Shown piece after piece: positions 34,253 through 44,121 of a stretch of 64,000 nt of DNA; position 1 is the stretch's first letter, and each line of letters opens with the position of its first letter. The notes under the pieces were generated by a model that was not told where the DNA came from, did not search any database, and was given only the letters and a program-made list of their open reading frames with translations. Origin of the DNA: Terrisporobacter glycolicus ATCC 14880 = DSM 1288 (GTDB lineage Bacteria; Bacillota; Clostridia; Peptostreptococcales; Peptostreptococcaceae). Both the position numbers and the translations under genes were made by a program. The stretch lies in assembly GCF_036812735.1 (NCBI RefSeq), contig NZ_CP117523.1, forward strand, positions 2,666,001 to 2,730,000, given 5' to 3'.

Positions 34253-35455
34253 ATGAAAACATTAATCAGTTCCGAAAATATATGGGTATTATGGGCTTTT
34301 ATCACAGGCTGGGCAGCTTTTAGTATTTATTTAGAACAAAAATTTGAATGGGCTTCTAAAGTTTCAGGTGCTATCATCGCTCTTATTGGAGCATTAATTT
34401 TATCTAATTTGAAAGTTATACCTACAGAGTCGGTGGTGTATGATCAAGTATGGACTTATGTTGTTCCCTTAGCAATTACTCTACTTCTTTATCAATGCAA
34501 TATCACAAAGATATGGAAAGAAAGCGGAAAAATACTTGTATTATTCTTAGTTAGTGCCATAGGTACCATGCTTGGTTCTACTTTAGGGTTTTTACTTTTA
34601 AATAAACATATTCCTGAATTAGGACAGTTAGCTGGTATGATGACTGGTTCATACATAGGTGGTGGTGCAAATTTTGCAGCCATGGCAAGTGCTTTTGAAA
34701 TTCCTGGAGATTTAGTTTCAGCTGCAGTAGTTTCTGATAATCTATTAATGGCTCTTTATTTCTTTGTATTAATATCCATTCCATCTATTGCTTTCTTTAG
34801 ACAAAAGTTTAATCATCCTCATATAGAAGAAATTGAAAAAGTAGGAATAAAAGAAGGTGAAACAGCTGCATCTTCATATTGGAAAAGTAAAGAAGTGTCT
34901 CTAAAAGATATTGGATTTTGTATAGGTTCTGCTTTTATAATAGTTGCTTTATCTGTAAGTTTAGCAGAGTTTTTAGCTTCTATAATACCAACATCTAATG
35001 CTTTTCTAAAAATAATTAATACTTTACTTGGAAATCAATATTTAATAATAACAACTGTAACTATGCTTTGCGCTACTCTTAAATCAGACTTCTTTGGAAA
35101 TTTAGGTGGAGCTCAAGAAATAGGAACATTTTTAATTTATCTTTTCTTTGTAGTTATAGGTGTTCCTGCATCAATATCATCTATAATTAACAATTCACCA
35201 CTGTTGTTAGTATTTTGCTTAATAGTAGTTTTAATAAATATGTTTGTAACATTTGGTGCTGCAAAATTATTCAATTTTAATTTAGAAGAAGCAATTTTAG
35301 CATCTAATGCATGTATTGGTGGTCCTACAACTGCAGCAGCTATGGCTGTTTCTAAATCCTGGTCTAAACTTATAGCTCCAATTATGCTAATTGGAACTTT
35401 AGGATATGTAATAGGAAATTACTGCGGTATAATAGTTGGAAATTTTTTAATGTAG
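34253..35455 (+). CDS. DUF819-family membrane protein
   Basis: Polytopic membrane protein of 400 residues with about 11-12 hydrophobic segments. It matches DUF819, with repeats holding MMTGSYIGGGANFAAM and later ASNACIGGPTTAAAMA; such Gly-rich reentrant pairs are seen in secondary carriers. The family is widely linked with dipeptidases and racemases. Here the next gene, 31 bases on, is an M19 dipeptidase, so uptake of a dipeptide or modified amino acid is a fair guess. A TAGGAGG site precedes the ATG. Confidence 0.85.
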   Translation: MKTLISSENIWVLWAFITGWAAFSIYLEQKFEWASKVSGAIIALIGALILSNLKVIPTESVVYDQVWTYVVPLAITLLLYQCNITKIWKESGKILVLFLVSAIGTMLGSTLGFLLLNKHIPELGQLAGMMTGSYIGGGANFAAMASAFEIPGDLVSAAVVSDNLLMALYFFVLISIPSIAFFRQKFNHPHIEEIEKVGIKEGETAASSYWKSKEVSLKDIGFCIGSAFIIVALSVSLAEFLASIIPTSNAFLKIINTLLGNQYLIITTVTMLCATLKSDFFGNLGGAQEIGTFLIYLFFVVIGVPASISSIINNSPLLLVFCLIVVLINMFVTFGAAKLFNFNLEEAILASNACIGGPTTAAAMAVSKSWSKLIAPIMLIGTLGYVIGNYCGIIVGNFLM

Positions 35456-35486
35456 CAAGTAAACTATTTATGAAAGAAGGGATATT

Positions 35487-36467
35487 ATGATATTTGATTG
35501 TCACTCTGATACTTTTACTCATATTACTTTAAGAAGAGAAAAAAAAGAAAATAATATTTTTAAAAATTATCATTTAAATAATTTTAAAAAAGGTAATGTT
35601 TGTGGCAGTATCTTTGTTATTTGGATAGACCCACCCTATGATAATAATCCTTCTCTTAGGGCAAAGGAAGTCGTAAATGCTTTAAAAGATGAAATTAATG
35701 AGAGCAAAGATATTATTAATGTGGTGAAGTCATACAAAGATATAGGAAAAGGATTTCTAAAAAGTAAGGTCGATATTGTAATTGGGATGGAAGGTTTAAG
35801 TCATATAGGTAGCAACATAGACAAAATTAATTATTATCATGATGAAGTTCATGTTAGACATGCTTCTCTTACTTGGAATGAAGAAAATGAGCTTGCCACT
35901 GGTGTTTGTGGTGATGATAACAGGGGATTAACTTTAGCTGGCAAAAATGCAGTTAAAAGATTAGAAGATTTAAATATGTTAGTAGATGTATCTCATCTAA
36001 ATGAAAAATCTTTTTGGGATCTAGTAAATGTGGCTTCAAAACCAATAATAGCATCTCATTCTAACGCAAAATCATTATGTGATGTTAAAAGAAATCTATG
36101 TGATGAACAATTAAAGGCTGTTGCAAATAGTGGCGGTGTAGTTGGTCTTAATGGTTTTAGTGGTTTTGTAAGTCACAATAAAGATAAGCAAAATCTCCAA
36201 GGATTTGTTGACCATATTGATTATATTGCAGATTTGATAGGTGTTGATCATATCTGTTTAGGTTTTGATTATTGTGATTATTTAGAGAGTGGTACACTTT
36301 CTTCTTTTTCAGAAGATGTAGATAATCCTAACGTTAAAAACCTTCAAAGTGCATCTCATTCTAATAATGTTACTAGAGAACTTAGAAAAAGAGGTTATCT
36401 AGAAGATGAAATAGATAAAATAACTCATAGAAACATATTTAGAGTTATGGAAGATGTTTTAAGATAA
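35487..36467 (+). CDS. Membrane dipeptidase-like M19 peptidase
   Basis: Zinc dipeptidase of 326 residues (renal dipeptidase family). Metal ligands are expected at the first His and Asp (FDCHSDT), Glu in IGMEGLSHIG, His in VDVSHLNEKSF and His in IIASHSNAKSL. GVDHICLGFDYCD matches the family's late Asp block. Family enzymes cleave dipeptides, including those with a D-residue at the C-terminal side. There is no signal peptide, so it is cytoplasmic. It forms a two-gene operon with the DUF819 protein. Confidence 0.9.
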   Translation: MIFDCHSDTFTHITLRREKKENNIFKNYHLNNFKKGNVCGSIFVIWIDPPYDNNPSLRAKEVVNALKDEINESKDIINVVKSYKDIGKGFLKSKVDIVIGMEGLSHIGSNIDKINYYHDEVHVRHASLTWNEENELATGVCGDDNRGLTLAGKNAVKRLEDLNMLVDVSHLNEKSFWDLVNVASKPIIASHSNAKSLCDVKRNLCDEQLKAVANSGGVVGLNGFSGFVSHNKDKQNLQGFVDHIDYIADLIGVDHICLGFDYCDYLESGTLSSFSEDVDNPNVKNLQSASHSNNVTRELRKRGYLEDEIDKITHRNIFRVMEDVLR

Positions 36468-36511
36468 AGAAAAGAGGAATGTTATTTTCATACATTCCTC
36501 TTTTCTTTTTT
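36467..36511 (+). terminator. Terminator after the dipeptidase gene
   Basis: Long stem AAAGAAAAGAGGAATG with CATTCCTCTTTTCTTT followed by T-run. Confidence 0.85.
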
Positions 36512-36727
36512 TATAAACCACGCTATTTAAAAATTAAGCTATCTGTGGTACTTTCAGATTTAGCAACTTAAACATATAATTGTTACTAGAAAAATAAATT
36601 TACCACAAAACTACAAGTGATTGGAAATTATTTGCTTGACTAAAGCTAAATGCTAGTGGCAAAAAATAAAATATGTAAATTTTTATCTTATGCACTTTGC
36701 ATGAGGTATATTAAGGAGTTGTTAATT

Positions 36728-37636
36728 ATGAAGAAAAAAGTGGCTGTTTTAATGGGTGGAATTTCTACAGAAAGAGAAGTTTCTTTAAATTCAGGAAAAT
36801 CTGTTCTTAATGCTTTAGATAGAGATAAATATGAAGTACATGAAATAATCTTAAATAATAAAATGGATGTTATAAATAAAATGCCAGAAGGTATCGAATT
36901 TGCATTTTTAATGTTACATGGTAAATATGGTGAAGATGGTACTATACAAGCAATATTAGAATCTATGGATATTCCTTATTCTGGATGTGGACCTTTAACT
37001 TCTGCCATGTGTATGGACAAAAACATTACTAAAAAAATGTTAAGAGATTCTGGTGTTCCAACTGCAGATTGGACTATAGCAAAATCAATAGATGATATAG
37101 ATTATGATAAAATAGAAAAAATGGGTTATCCAGTTTTTATAAAGCCAAATAGTGGTGGTTCTTCTGTTGCTACTTTCAAAGTAGAAAAAAAAGAAGATGT
37201 TGAGGCCGCTGTAAAAGCTGGTTTAGAAGTTGATAGTGTGGTAATGATAGAACAATATCTACCAGGTGATGAATACACTTCTTTTGTTTTAGATGGTGAA
37301 ATTTATCCAACTATAAAAATATCAACTACTAAAGGTTTCTTTGACTACGAAGCAAAGTATTCAACTGGTGCTAATGCAGCAAAAGAAGAAATAGTTTATT
37401 TAGATGATGAATTACAAGAACAAATTGATATAGCATCTAAAACAATTTGGAATATATTTTACTGTAGAGCTTATGTAAGAGTAGATTTTATATTATCAAA
37501 TGGAAAGTTTTATGTTCTTGAATTAAACACACTTCCTGGAATGACAACTACAAGTTTAATCCCAAGAAGTGCTAATGCTAAAGGCTTATCTTATAGCCAA
37601 TTAGTAGACAAAATATTGGAGACGTCAATAAAATAA
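36728..37636 (+). CDS. ddl: D-alanine--D-alanine ligase
   Basis: ATP-grasp enzyme of 302 residues that joins two D-Ala for peptidoglycan stem peptides. Family blocks: MGGISTEREVSLNSG (N-terminal), LHGKYGEDGTIQ, PNSGGSSVATFKV (glycine-rich ATP loop), EQYLPGDEYTSFV and LELNTLPGMTTTSLIP (metal and D-Ala site). I chose the ATG at 36728, with AAGGAG upstream; an earlier ATG at 36650 would add 26 residues of non-conserved sequence. It follows the dipeptidase terminator, so it has its own promoter. Length is normal. Confidence 0.95.
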   Translation: MKKKVAVLMGGISTEREVSLNSGKSVLNALDRDKYEVHEIILNNKMDVINKMPEGIEFAFLMLHGKYGEDGTIQAILESMDIPYSGCGPLTSAMCMDKNITKKMLRDSGVPTADWTIAKSIDDIDYDKIEKMGYPVFIKPNSGGSSVATFKVEKKEDVEAAVKAGLEVDSVVMIEQYLPGDEYTSFVLDGEIYPTIKISTTKGFFDYEAKYSTGANAAKEEIVYLDDELQEQIDIASKTIWNIFYCRAYVRVDFILSNGKFYVLELNTLPGMTTTSLIPRSANAKGLSYSQLVDKILETSIK

Positions 37637-37703
37637 TAGCCTAGACTAAAACAAGTTTATTTAATATAATTACTTTATATAAATAAAGCTTAGAGGTGAT
37701 AAT

Positions 37704-39158
37704 TTGTTATTCTCCGATTTAACAATTAATGAAAATGAACCAATATATATTCAGATAAAAAAATATTTGGAAGAAATGATTTCTAAAGGACTTCTTCCTC
37801 ACAATTCTAAGCTTCCTTCAACAAGGGAGCTTAGTTTGCTTTTAAATGTAAGTAGAAACTCTATTGTATCGGCTTATGAAGAATTAAAGTCTGATGGTAT
37901 TATTTATTCTATTTCTGGAAAAGGAACTTTTGTGAATAGTGATAATAATATCAGCAACAGTCATTGGAATATAGATTACAAAAACTTTGAAAATGATTAT
38001 ATGAAAACTGCCAATAAAATGGATATTATGAAAAGTGAAATACGATGGAAATCTGGTCAAATTTCTTTTAAAAGTATATCTCCTGATGGCGATTTATTTG
38101 ATATGGAAGAATTAAAAAAATCTTTTTTAAATAGATTTAATTTGGAAGGCCATAAGTTGCTAAACTATGGCTATGCCCAGGGATATAGGCCATTAATAGA
38201 CTATTTACATAGATATATGAACAAAAAAGGTGTAAATACTACAAATAAAGACATTCTAATAGTCAATGGTTTCACAGAAGGATTAAATCTTATAATCTCA
38301 ACACTAACTAATAAAGGTGATTATATATTTTGTGAAAATCCTACACATAATACATCTATAAAAATAATGAAATCCTATGGACTTAATATTATTCCAATAA
38401 ACATGGATGAAAATGGTCTTGATTTTAAAGACTTAGATATGAAGTTAAAAAAATATAAAAGCAAAATAAAATTTTCTTATATTACTCCTTCTTATCATAA
38501 TCCTACAGGTATGGTTATGTCTCCAGAAAATAGATACAAGTTTTATAATTTAATGAAAAAAAATAACATACCAATTATTGAGGATGGATTCAATGAAGAA
38601 CTTCTCTATTCTTCTTCTCATATATTTCCTATTTGTTCTTTAGATAACAATAGCAATGGTGTAATTTATATTGGTAGTTTTTCTAAAATATTATTTCCAG
38701 GACTTAGAATAGGATGGATTTTATGTGATAAAAATCTGATAGATAGATTGGAAAGTGTAAAAAGATGTACTACTATACATGTTTCTTTCTTAGATCAAGG
38801 TATCTTGTATGATTATTTACAAAATGGAGCCTTTGAAAAATATATAAAAAAGACTAGGAAGTTTTATGGGGATAAATTTAACTTTGCCAAGCAGTGTGTT
38901 GAAAAATATATAGAGTGTGATTATATATTAGGCGATGGAGGGCTTCATTTATTTCTAGCTTTTAAAAATTTAAATACTAGAAAGCTTCTTCATGAATGCT
39001 ATAAAAAAGATGTAATCTTTATGCCTGGTGACTTGTTTTATATTGATGACAAAGGTGAAAATACCCTTAGATTAGGTTTATCTCGATTATCTGATGATGA
39101 TATAGAAAAGGGAGTTAAAATTATAGGTGAAACTATAAAAGAATTAGACTATAAATAA
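37704..39158 (+). CDS. MocR-type regulator (GntR domain fused to aminotransferase)
   Basis: Regulator of 484 residues. A GntR winged helix (about 8-75, LPSTRELSLLLNVSRNSIVSAYEELKSDG in part) is fused to a fold type I aminotransferase. The PLP-binding Lys is near residue 328 in SFSKILFPGLR, and YHNPTG marks the substrate loop. Such proteins (PdxR, GabR, TauR) sense PLP-amino compound adducts and control vitamin B6 or amino-acid genes. The next gene is an aspartate decarboxylase, the most obvious target. The start is TTG, preceded by GAGGTG. Confidence 0.92.
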   Translation: MLFSDLTINENEPIYIQIKKYLEEMISKGLLPHNSKLPSTRELSLLLNVSRNSIVSAYEELKSDGIIYSISGKGTFVNSDNNISNSHWNIDYKNFENDYMKTANKMDIMKSEIRWKSGQISFKSISPDGDLFDMEELKKSFLNRFNLEGHKLLNYGYAQGYRPLIDYLHRYMNKKGVNTTNKDILIVNGFTEGLNLIISTLTNKGDYIFCENPTHNTSIKIMKSYGLNIIPINMDENGLDFKDLDMKLKKYKSKIKFSYITPSYHNPTGMVMSPENRYKFYNLMKKNNIPIIEDGFNEELLYSSSHIFPICSLDNNSNGVIYIGSFSKILFPGLRIGWILCDKNLIDRLESVKRCTTIHVSFLDQGILYDYLQNGAFEKYIKKTRKFYGDKFNFAKQCVEKYIECDYILGDGGLHLFLAFKNLNTRKLLHECYKKDVIFMPGDLFYIDDKGENTLRLGLSRLSDDDIEKGVKIIGETIKELDYK

Positions 39159-39176
39159 ATTGTAATTTCATTACAT

Positions 39177-39214
39177 AAAAAATGCGTAAAGCCAATAGCT
39201 TACGCATTTTTTTA
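39177..39214 (+). terminator. Terminator after the MocR gene
   Basis: Stem AAAAAATGCGTAA / TTACGCATTTTTT and a T-run, so the decarboxylase gene has a separate promoter. Confidence 0.85.
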
Positions 39215-39344
39215 TGTAAGTGACCTAATAAATTTGTTCATTTCAATAATTAACTTTTAACTTTATAATAAGTTTGTGTTTTTAAAATATATCTTTTTAT
39301 ATTAAAGACTTCCAAGCAATACACCTTATATGTTATAATTACAT

Positions 39345-39402
39345 TGAATATTTAACCTTACTTATTAAATTTATATTAATATAAGTAAATTTTAAATATT
39401 CA
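39345..39402. promoter_or_regulatory. Long inverted repeat upstream of the aspartate decarboxylase gene
   Basis: Nested arms TGAATATTTAA / TTAAATATTCA and TTACTTAT / ATAAGTAA over 58 bases, in the 300-base gap before the gene. A TATAAT hexamer lies just upstream (39334-39339). Candidate operator or leader structure for the MocR regulator. Confidence 0.5.
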
Positions 39403-39458
39403 TGACATAATATAAATGACAAAACTTTTTATTAATATACATAGGGAGGAATTTTTTA

Positions 39459-41087
39459 ATGACGGGTGTAAATCTTAACAGACAAGAATTAGAAAATATA
39501 TATGGCCAAATAAGTCCTTTTGAGTTCAAAAATAAGCTTATAGAACTTGCTACCATATCAAATAGAAAAAGTACTAGAACTTTACTTGATGCTGGGCGTG
39601 GAAATCCAAACTGGGTTGCTGCTACACCTAGAGAAGCATTTTTTACTTTTGGTCATTTTGCCGTAACAGAAAGTAGACACTCTTGGGATAATGGTGATTT
39701 AACTGGAATACCTAAAAAAACAGGAGTCTATGATCGTTTTTGTAAATTCGTTGAAGAAAATGCTTCTATGCCAGGAATAAATACTTTAAAAGAAATTATA
39801 GATTATGGTATCAATGATTTAAAATTTGATGCTGACCATTTTTTACATGAATTAACTGATGCAATAATTGGAGATAACTATCCTTTCCCTGACAGAATGC
39901 TTGTTCATATAGAAAAAATAGTTAAAGAATATCTAAAAACAGAAATGAAATATGACTTAGAAAAAGGTGGCGACTTTAATGTATTTGCTGTGGAAGGTGC
40001 CACTGCTGCCATGTGTTATATATTTGATTCATTAATCGCAAATAACCTACTTCTTAAAGGAGATAAAATTGCCATAATGACTCCAGTATTTACACCTTAC
40101 TTAGAAATTCCTCATCTTCCAAGATACGAGTTTGAAGTCGTATATATAAACTCTGATGAAGTCGATGAAAAAGGTGAACACACTTGGCAATGTTCACAAA
40201 AAGAATTGGAAAAATTAGCAAATCCAGATATAAAAGCATTATTTGTAGTTAATCCAAGTAATCCACCTTCAGTAGCCATATGTGATAAATCCATATCAAA
40301 AATAGTAGATATAGTTAATAATCATAATCCTAATTTAATGATTATTTCTGATGATGTTTATGGCACTTTTGTTCCAGGTTTCAGATCTTTAATGGCAAAT
40401 TTACCATACAATACTATAGGAACTTACTCTTATTCAAAATACTTTGGTGTTACAGGTTGGAGACTTGGTACTATCGCTTTACATGAAGAAAATGTATTTG
40501 ATAAATTAATAAAAGAATTACCTTATTCTATAAGAAAGAGAACAAATAAAAGATACTCTGATATGAACCCAATACCAGAAGATGTACCTTTTATAGATCG
40601 AATAGTTGCTGATAGTAGGCAAGTTGCTCTAAATCATACTGCTGGTCTTTCTACTCCTCAGCAAGTTCAAATGGCCTTCTTCTCTGCATTCACTCTTATA
40701 GATAGAAAAAATGATTACAAGAAAAAGACTATGGATATATGTATCAGACGTAAAAAATTGTTATTTAATTCTTTAGGTTTAGAATTAAATAATGATCCAA
40801 ATGATGCTTGTTACTATACTGAGTTTGACTTATTACAATGGGCTGAAAAAAATCATGGCTTAGAATTTGCAAACTATTTGAAAGCAAACTTCAAACCTGT
40901 AGATATATTATTTGATTTAGCCCAAGACTCATCAATTGTTTTACTTGGTGGTGGTGGGTTTGCTGGACCTGAATGGTCAATAAGAATTTCACTTGCCAAC
41001 CTATATGATGAAGCATATGCTACAATTGGTATAGCTTTAAGAAGAATACTTGATGACTATGTCACTAAGTGGAAAAAAACTTTATAA
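39459..41087 (+). CDS. asdA: Aspartate 4-decarboxylase
   Basis: PLP enzyme of 542 residues that converts L-aspartate to L-alanine and CO2. The sequence matches the family of large aspartate beta-decarboxylases: RTLLDAGRGNPNW, EGATAAMCYIFDSL, FVVNPSNPPSVA and SYSKYFGVTGWRLG with the PLP Lys at about residue 327. Length is typical. In other bacteria the enzyme pairs with an aspartate:alanine antiporter to make proton-motive force; no antiporter gene is seen here. A GGGAGG site precedes the ATG. A MocR regulator lies upstream on the same strand. Confidence 0.93.
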   Translation: MTGVNLNRQELENIYGQISPFEFKNKLIELATISNRKSTRTLLDAGRGNPNWVAATPREAFFTFGHFAVTESRHSWDNGDLTGIPKKTGVYDRFCKFVEENASMPGINTLKEIIDYGINDLKFDADHFLHELTDAIIGDNYPFPDRMLVHIEKIVKEYLKTEMKYDLEKGGDFNVFAVEGATAAMCYIFDSLIANNLLLKGDKIAIMTPVFTPYLEIPHLPRYEFEVVYINSDEVDEKGEHTWQCSQKELEKLANPDIKALFVVNPSNPPSVAICDKSISKIVDIVNNHNPNLMIISDDVYGTFVPGFRSLMANLPYNTIGTYSYSKYFGVTGWRLGTIALHEENVFDKLIKELPYSIRKRTNKRYSDMNPIPEDVPFIDRIVADSRQVALNHTAGLSTPQQVQMAFFSAFTLIDRKNDYKKKTMDICIRRKKLLFNSLGLELNNDPNDACYYTEFDLLQWAEKNHGLEFANYLKANFKPVDILFDLAQDSSIVLLGGGGFAGPEWSIRISLANLYDEAYATIGIALRRILDDYVTKWKKTL

Positions 41088-41091
41088 GTTT

Positions 41092-41118
41092 ATAGGTAGC
41101 TATATAGCTACCTATTTT
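41092..41118. terminator. Bidirectional terminator after asdA
   Basis: Perfect palindrome ATAGGTAGC / GCTACCTAT with a short centre and T-run, between convergent genes. Confidence 0.85.
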
Positions 41119-41891
41119 TGTATCTTCAGTTTCACAAAATCTTCTCTTACTAATATATCTAAAGATTCCTTCAACTGTTCTAAATCTGTAATTTCCAGAG
41201 ATACGGTTATATTATTATTTATATCATTTAGCTTATTAAGTATTCTTATTACATTCATACTTCCTTTGTATATGCCATAATGACTATCTTTATCTTTATA
41301 ATTATTGTGTAAATGTATATGACTTAATTTATAAGAAAGAGCATTTATCCATTCTTCTACACTTATTTTAGAATAAGCATTTATATGACCTATGTCTATG
41401 CAAACAGAAAAATTATCTTTATTTGTTCTCGTCATTAAATCATCCAAAAGCTCATATTCTTCATCAAGTACATTTTCTATAACTATTTCCTTATTATTTT
41501 TCCCCTTCAAAAACTCAATCCAAAAATCATACGCATTCTTTTTCCATTCTAAATATGTATACGTCCTTGGTGTATATCCATTATGATAAAGTATTTTCTT
41601 TGCTCCTAAATCATTCGCCACCTCATACGCTTGATCCATTCTCAACTTAGTTATCCTTTTTATCTCACTGTCGCGGCTTGCAGGACATAAATCTGCATAT
41701 GGGCCATGAATTATTAAATCAATATTTCCATATAAATCTTTTAACTCTTTTTTGTATATCTCCATAATCTCATATCTATTATCTAATATATAAGGATTAG
41801 CAAACTGCACAACTTCTAAACCTACATCATATTTTCTGAGTATTGGTAAAATTTTTTCTGTTTCTACTAACTGAGATACGTAAAATCTCAT
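41112..41891 (-). CDS. Sugar phosphate isomerase/epimerase-like TIM-barrel protein
   Basis: Protein of about 259 residues with the xylose-isomerase-like TIM barrel of the AP-endonuclease family 2 superfamily. Typical blocks are LIIHGPYADLCPASRD, KKILYHNGY, EIVIENVLDEEYELL, VCIDIGHINAYS and LSHIHLHNNYKDKDSH, which supply Glu, Asp and His metal ligands. The substrate is unknown. I chose the ATG at 41891 behind GAGGTGATAAG; an ATG at 41981 adds 30 basic residues without homology-like pattern. It is alone, between opposite genes. Confidence 0.82.
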   Translation of the reverse strand: MRFYVSQLVETEKILPILRKYDVGLEVVQFANPYILDNRYEIMEIYKKELKDLYGNIDLIIHGPYADLCPASRDSEIKRITKLRMDQAYEVANDLGAKKILYHNGYTPRTYTYLEWKKNAYDFWIEFLKGKNNKEIVIENVLDEEYELLDDLMTRTNKDNFSVCIDIGHINAYSKISVEEWINALSYKLSHIHLHNNYKDKDSHYGIYKGSMNVIRILNKLNDINNNITVSLEITDLEQLKESLDILVREDFVKLKIQK

Positions 41892-42120
41892 CTTATCACC
41901 TCTAATTTTTATTTTAATTTTTTCTTCTTGTATAATTTTCTTCTGCAATCCTAATACTATAAATTTTATATATCTTTTCAATAAACATCAAACTTTCATT
42001 TATAAAAATTTTAACTTTTCAAAATAGCTAGTCTATGAATATGTATTTGAGTTATAATAAGTTTATATTTTGACTAATAATTATAAATATAATAAATGAT
42101 AATATGCAAAGGTGATAGAA

Positions 42121-44031
42121 ATGAATTTAATAAGCTTAGAAAATATAAGTAAAAACTACTCAGAAAAAACATTATTGAATAATATTTCTCTAGGTATAAA
42201 TGAGGGAGAAAAAATAGGACTTATCGGTGTTAATGGTACTGGTAAATCTACTTTATTAAAAATAATAGCTGGAGTTGAAGAAAGTGAAGCTGGAACTATA
42301 ATTAAGGCTAACAAAGTTAGAATTGAATATCTTCCACAAAACCCATACTATGATGAAGAAGCCACTGTTCTTGAGCAAGTGTTTAAAGGTACTTCTTCTG
42401 AAATGAAATTAATAGGTCAATATCAAGATATATTAGAAAAAATAAATCATAATTACGATGAAAAATTAAATGATATACTACTTTCTCTTCAAAGTAAAAT
42501 GGATGATTTAAATTTATGGGATTTGGAAAGTGATGCAAAAACCGTACTTATGAAATTAGGAATAAAAGACTTTAATCAAAAGGTAAAAGAGTTGTCTGGT
42601 GGACAAAGAAAAAGAGTTTCCCTTGCTTCTGCTTTAATTACTCCTTGTGAATTGTTAATACTAGACGAACCTACTAACCATTTAGACAACGATACAATAG
42701 ACTGGTTAGAAGAATATCTAAATAAATTTAAAGGTTCATTACTTATGATAACTCATGATAGATATTTCTTAGATAGAGTTACTAATAGAATAATAGAATT
42801 AGACAAAGGTAGACTATTTAGCTATGATGGTAACTACTCTGTTTTCTTAGAAAAAAAAGCCGAAAGACTCGATTTAGAACAATCTTCAGAACTTAAGCGT
42901 CAAAATCTACTAAGAACAGAACTTGCTTGGGTTAGACGTGGAGCTCAGGCCCGTAGTACTAAACAAAAAGCAAGACTACAAAGATTTGATGAACTTGTTA
43001 ATGCAGATAAAAATATAATTGATGAAAAGTTAGATATATCTGTAGGATCATCAAGACTTGGAAACAAAATTATAGAAATCCATAATATATCTAAAACTTT
43101 TGATGATAAAAAAGTAATAGCTAATTTAGAATACACTTTAGCTAGACATGACAGGATAGGTATCATAGGTAAAAATGGTTTAGGTAAATCTACTCTAATT
43201 AACATACTTGACGGTAAAATCAAACCTGATAGCGGTGAAATTGAAATAGGTGAAACAGTTAAAATAGGTTGTTTTTCTCAAGATGATTCGCATATGCACC
43301 CTGATATGAGAGCCATCGATTATATAAAAGAAGAAAGTGACTACATTACAACTGCTGATGGAAGTAAAATTACTGCTTCTCAAATGTGTGAAAAATTCTT
43401 ATTTGATGGAACTATGCAGTATACTTATATTAGAAAGTTATCCGGTGGTGAAAGAAGAAGGTTACACCTTCTTAGAATTTTAATGTCTGCACCTAATGTT
43501 CTTTTACTAGACGAACCTACAAATGACTTAGATATAGAAACTTTAAATCGTCTTGAGGACTATTTAGATGAATTCAAAGGTGTAGTTATAACTGTATCAC
43601 ATGATAGATACTTCCTTGATAGAATTTGTAACAAAATATTTGCATATGAAGGTAGAGGTAAAATTCATATATATACAGGGAATTACAGTGATTATTTAGT
43701 ATATAGAGAAAATAAAAAAATAGAATTTGAGGAGTTTGCTCAAAGTATCACAAAAGAAGAAAAAATTAAAAAAGAAAAGCCAAAAAATGATAAAAAACTT
43801 AAGTTCTCTTTTAATGAACAAAGAGAGTTTGACACTATAGATGATGACATTGCTAAATTAGAAGACAAAATTAAAAAACTTGAAGGAGATACAAGCAAAT
43901 TTGCAACAAACTTTACAAAACTTCAAGAAATAATGAATGAAAAAGAAAAATTAGAAGAAGAATTAGAACATAAATATGAAAGATGGGAGTATTTAAATAA
44001 TCTAGCAGAAGAAATATCTATCCAGAAATAA
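42121..44031 (+). CDS. ABC-F ATPase
   Basis: Soluble double-ATPase of 636 residues of the ABC-F family, which act on ribosomes rather than in membranes. Domain 1 has Walker A GVNGTGKSTL and signature LSGGQRKRVSLA; domain 2 has GKNGLGKSTL and LSGGERRRLHLL. The linker between them is charged (RRGAQARSTKQKARLQRF), and a C-terminal coiled coil (about 560-636) resembles the Uup type. Both Walker B motifs end DEPTNHLD / DEPTNDLD. The ATG at 42121 has AAAGGTGAT upstream. Roles in the family are ribosome rescue or antibiotic protection. Confidence 0.92.
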   Translation: MNLISLENISKNYSEKTLLNNISLGINEGEKIGLIGVNGTGKSTLLKIIAGVEESEAGTIIKANKVRIEYLPQNPYYDEEATVLEQVFKGTSSEMKLIGQYQDILEKINHNYDEKLNDILLSLQSKMDDLNLWDLESDAKTVLMKLGIKDFNQKVKELSGGQRKRVSLASALITPCELLILDEPTNHLDNDTIDWLEEYLNKFKGSLLMITHDRYFLDRVTNRIIELDKGRLFSYDGNYSVFLEKKAERLDLEQSSELKRQNLLRTELAWVRRGAQARSTKQKARLQRFDELVNADKNIIDEKLDISVGSSRLGNKIIEIHNISKTFDDKKVIANLEYTLARHDRIGIIGKNGLGKSTLINILDGKIKPDSGEIEIGETVKIGCFSQDDSHMHPDMRAIDYIKEESDYITTADGSKITASQMCEKFLFDGTMQYTYIRKLSGGERRRLHLLRILMSAPNVLLLDEPTNDLDIETLNRLEDYLDEFKGVVITVSHDRYFLDRICNKIFAYEGRGKIHIYTGNYSDYLVYRENKKIEFEEFAQSITKEEKIKKEKPKNDKKLKFSFNEQREFDTIDDDIAKLEDKIKKLEGDTSKFATNFTKLQEIMNEKEKLEEELEHKYERWEYLNNLAEEISIQK

Positions 44032-44053
44032 TAGTCCATTCGTTCATAAAACC

Positions 44054-44093
44054 AACGTATAAGTCTTTACTTAGTGGCAGACTTATACCGTTA
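44054..44093. other. Hairpin between ABC-F and GDPD genes
   Basis: Arms AACG-TATAAGTCT and AGACTTATA-CCGTT (one bulge) around a 12-base loop, 23 bases after the ABC-F stop. No T-run follows. It could be an mRNA-end stabiliser or a weak attenuator. Confidence 0.45.
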
Positions 44094-44121
44094 CTTAAAA
44101 TTTAGTTTGGAGGTTTAGATA

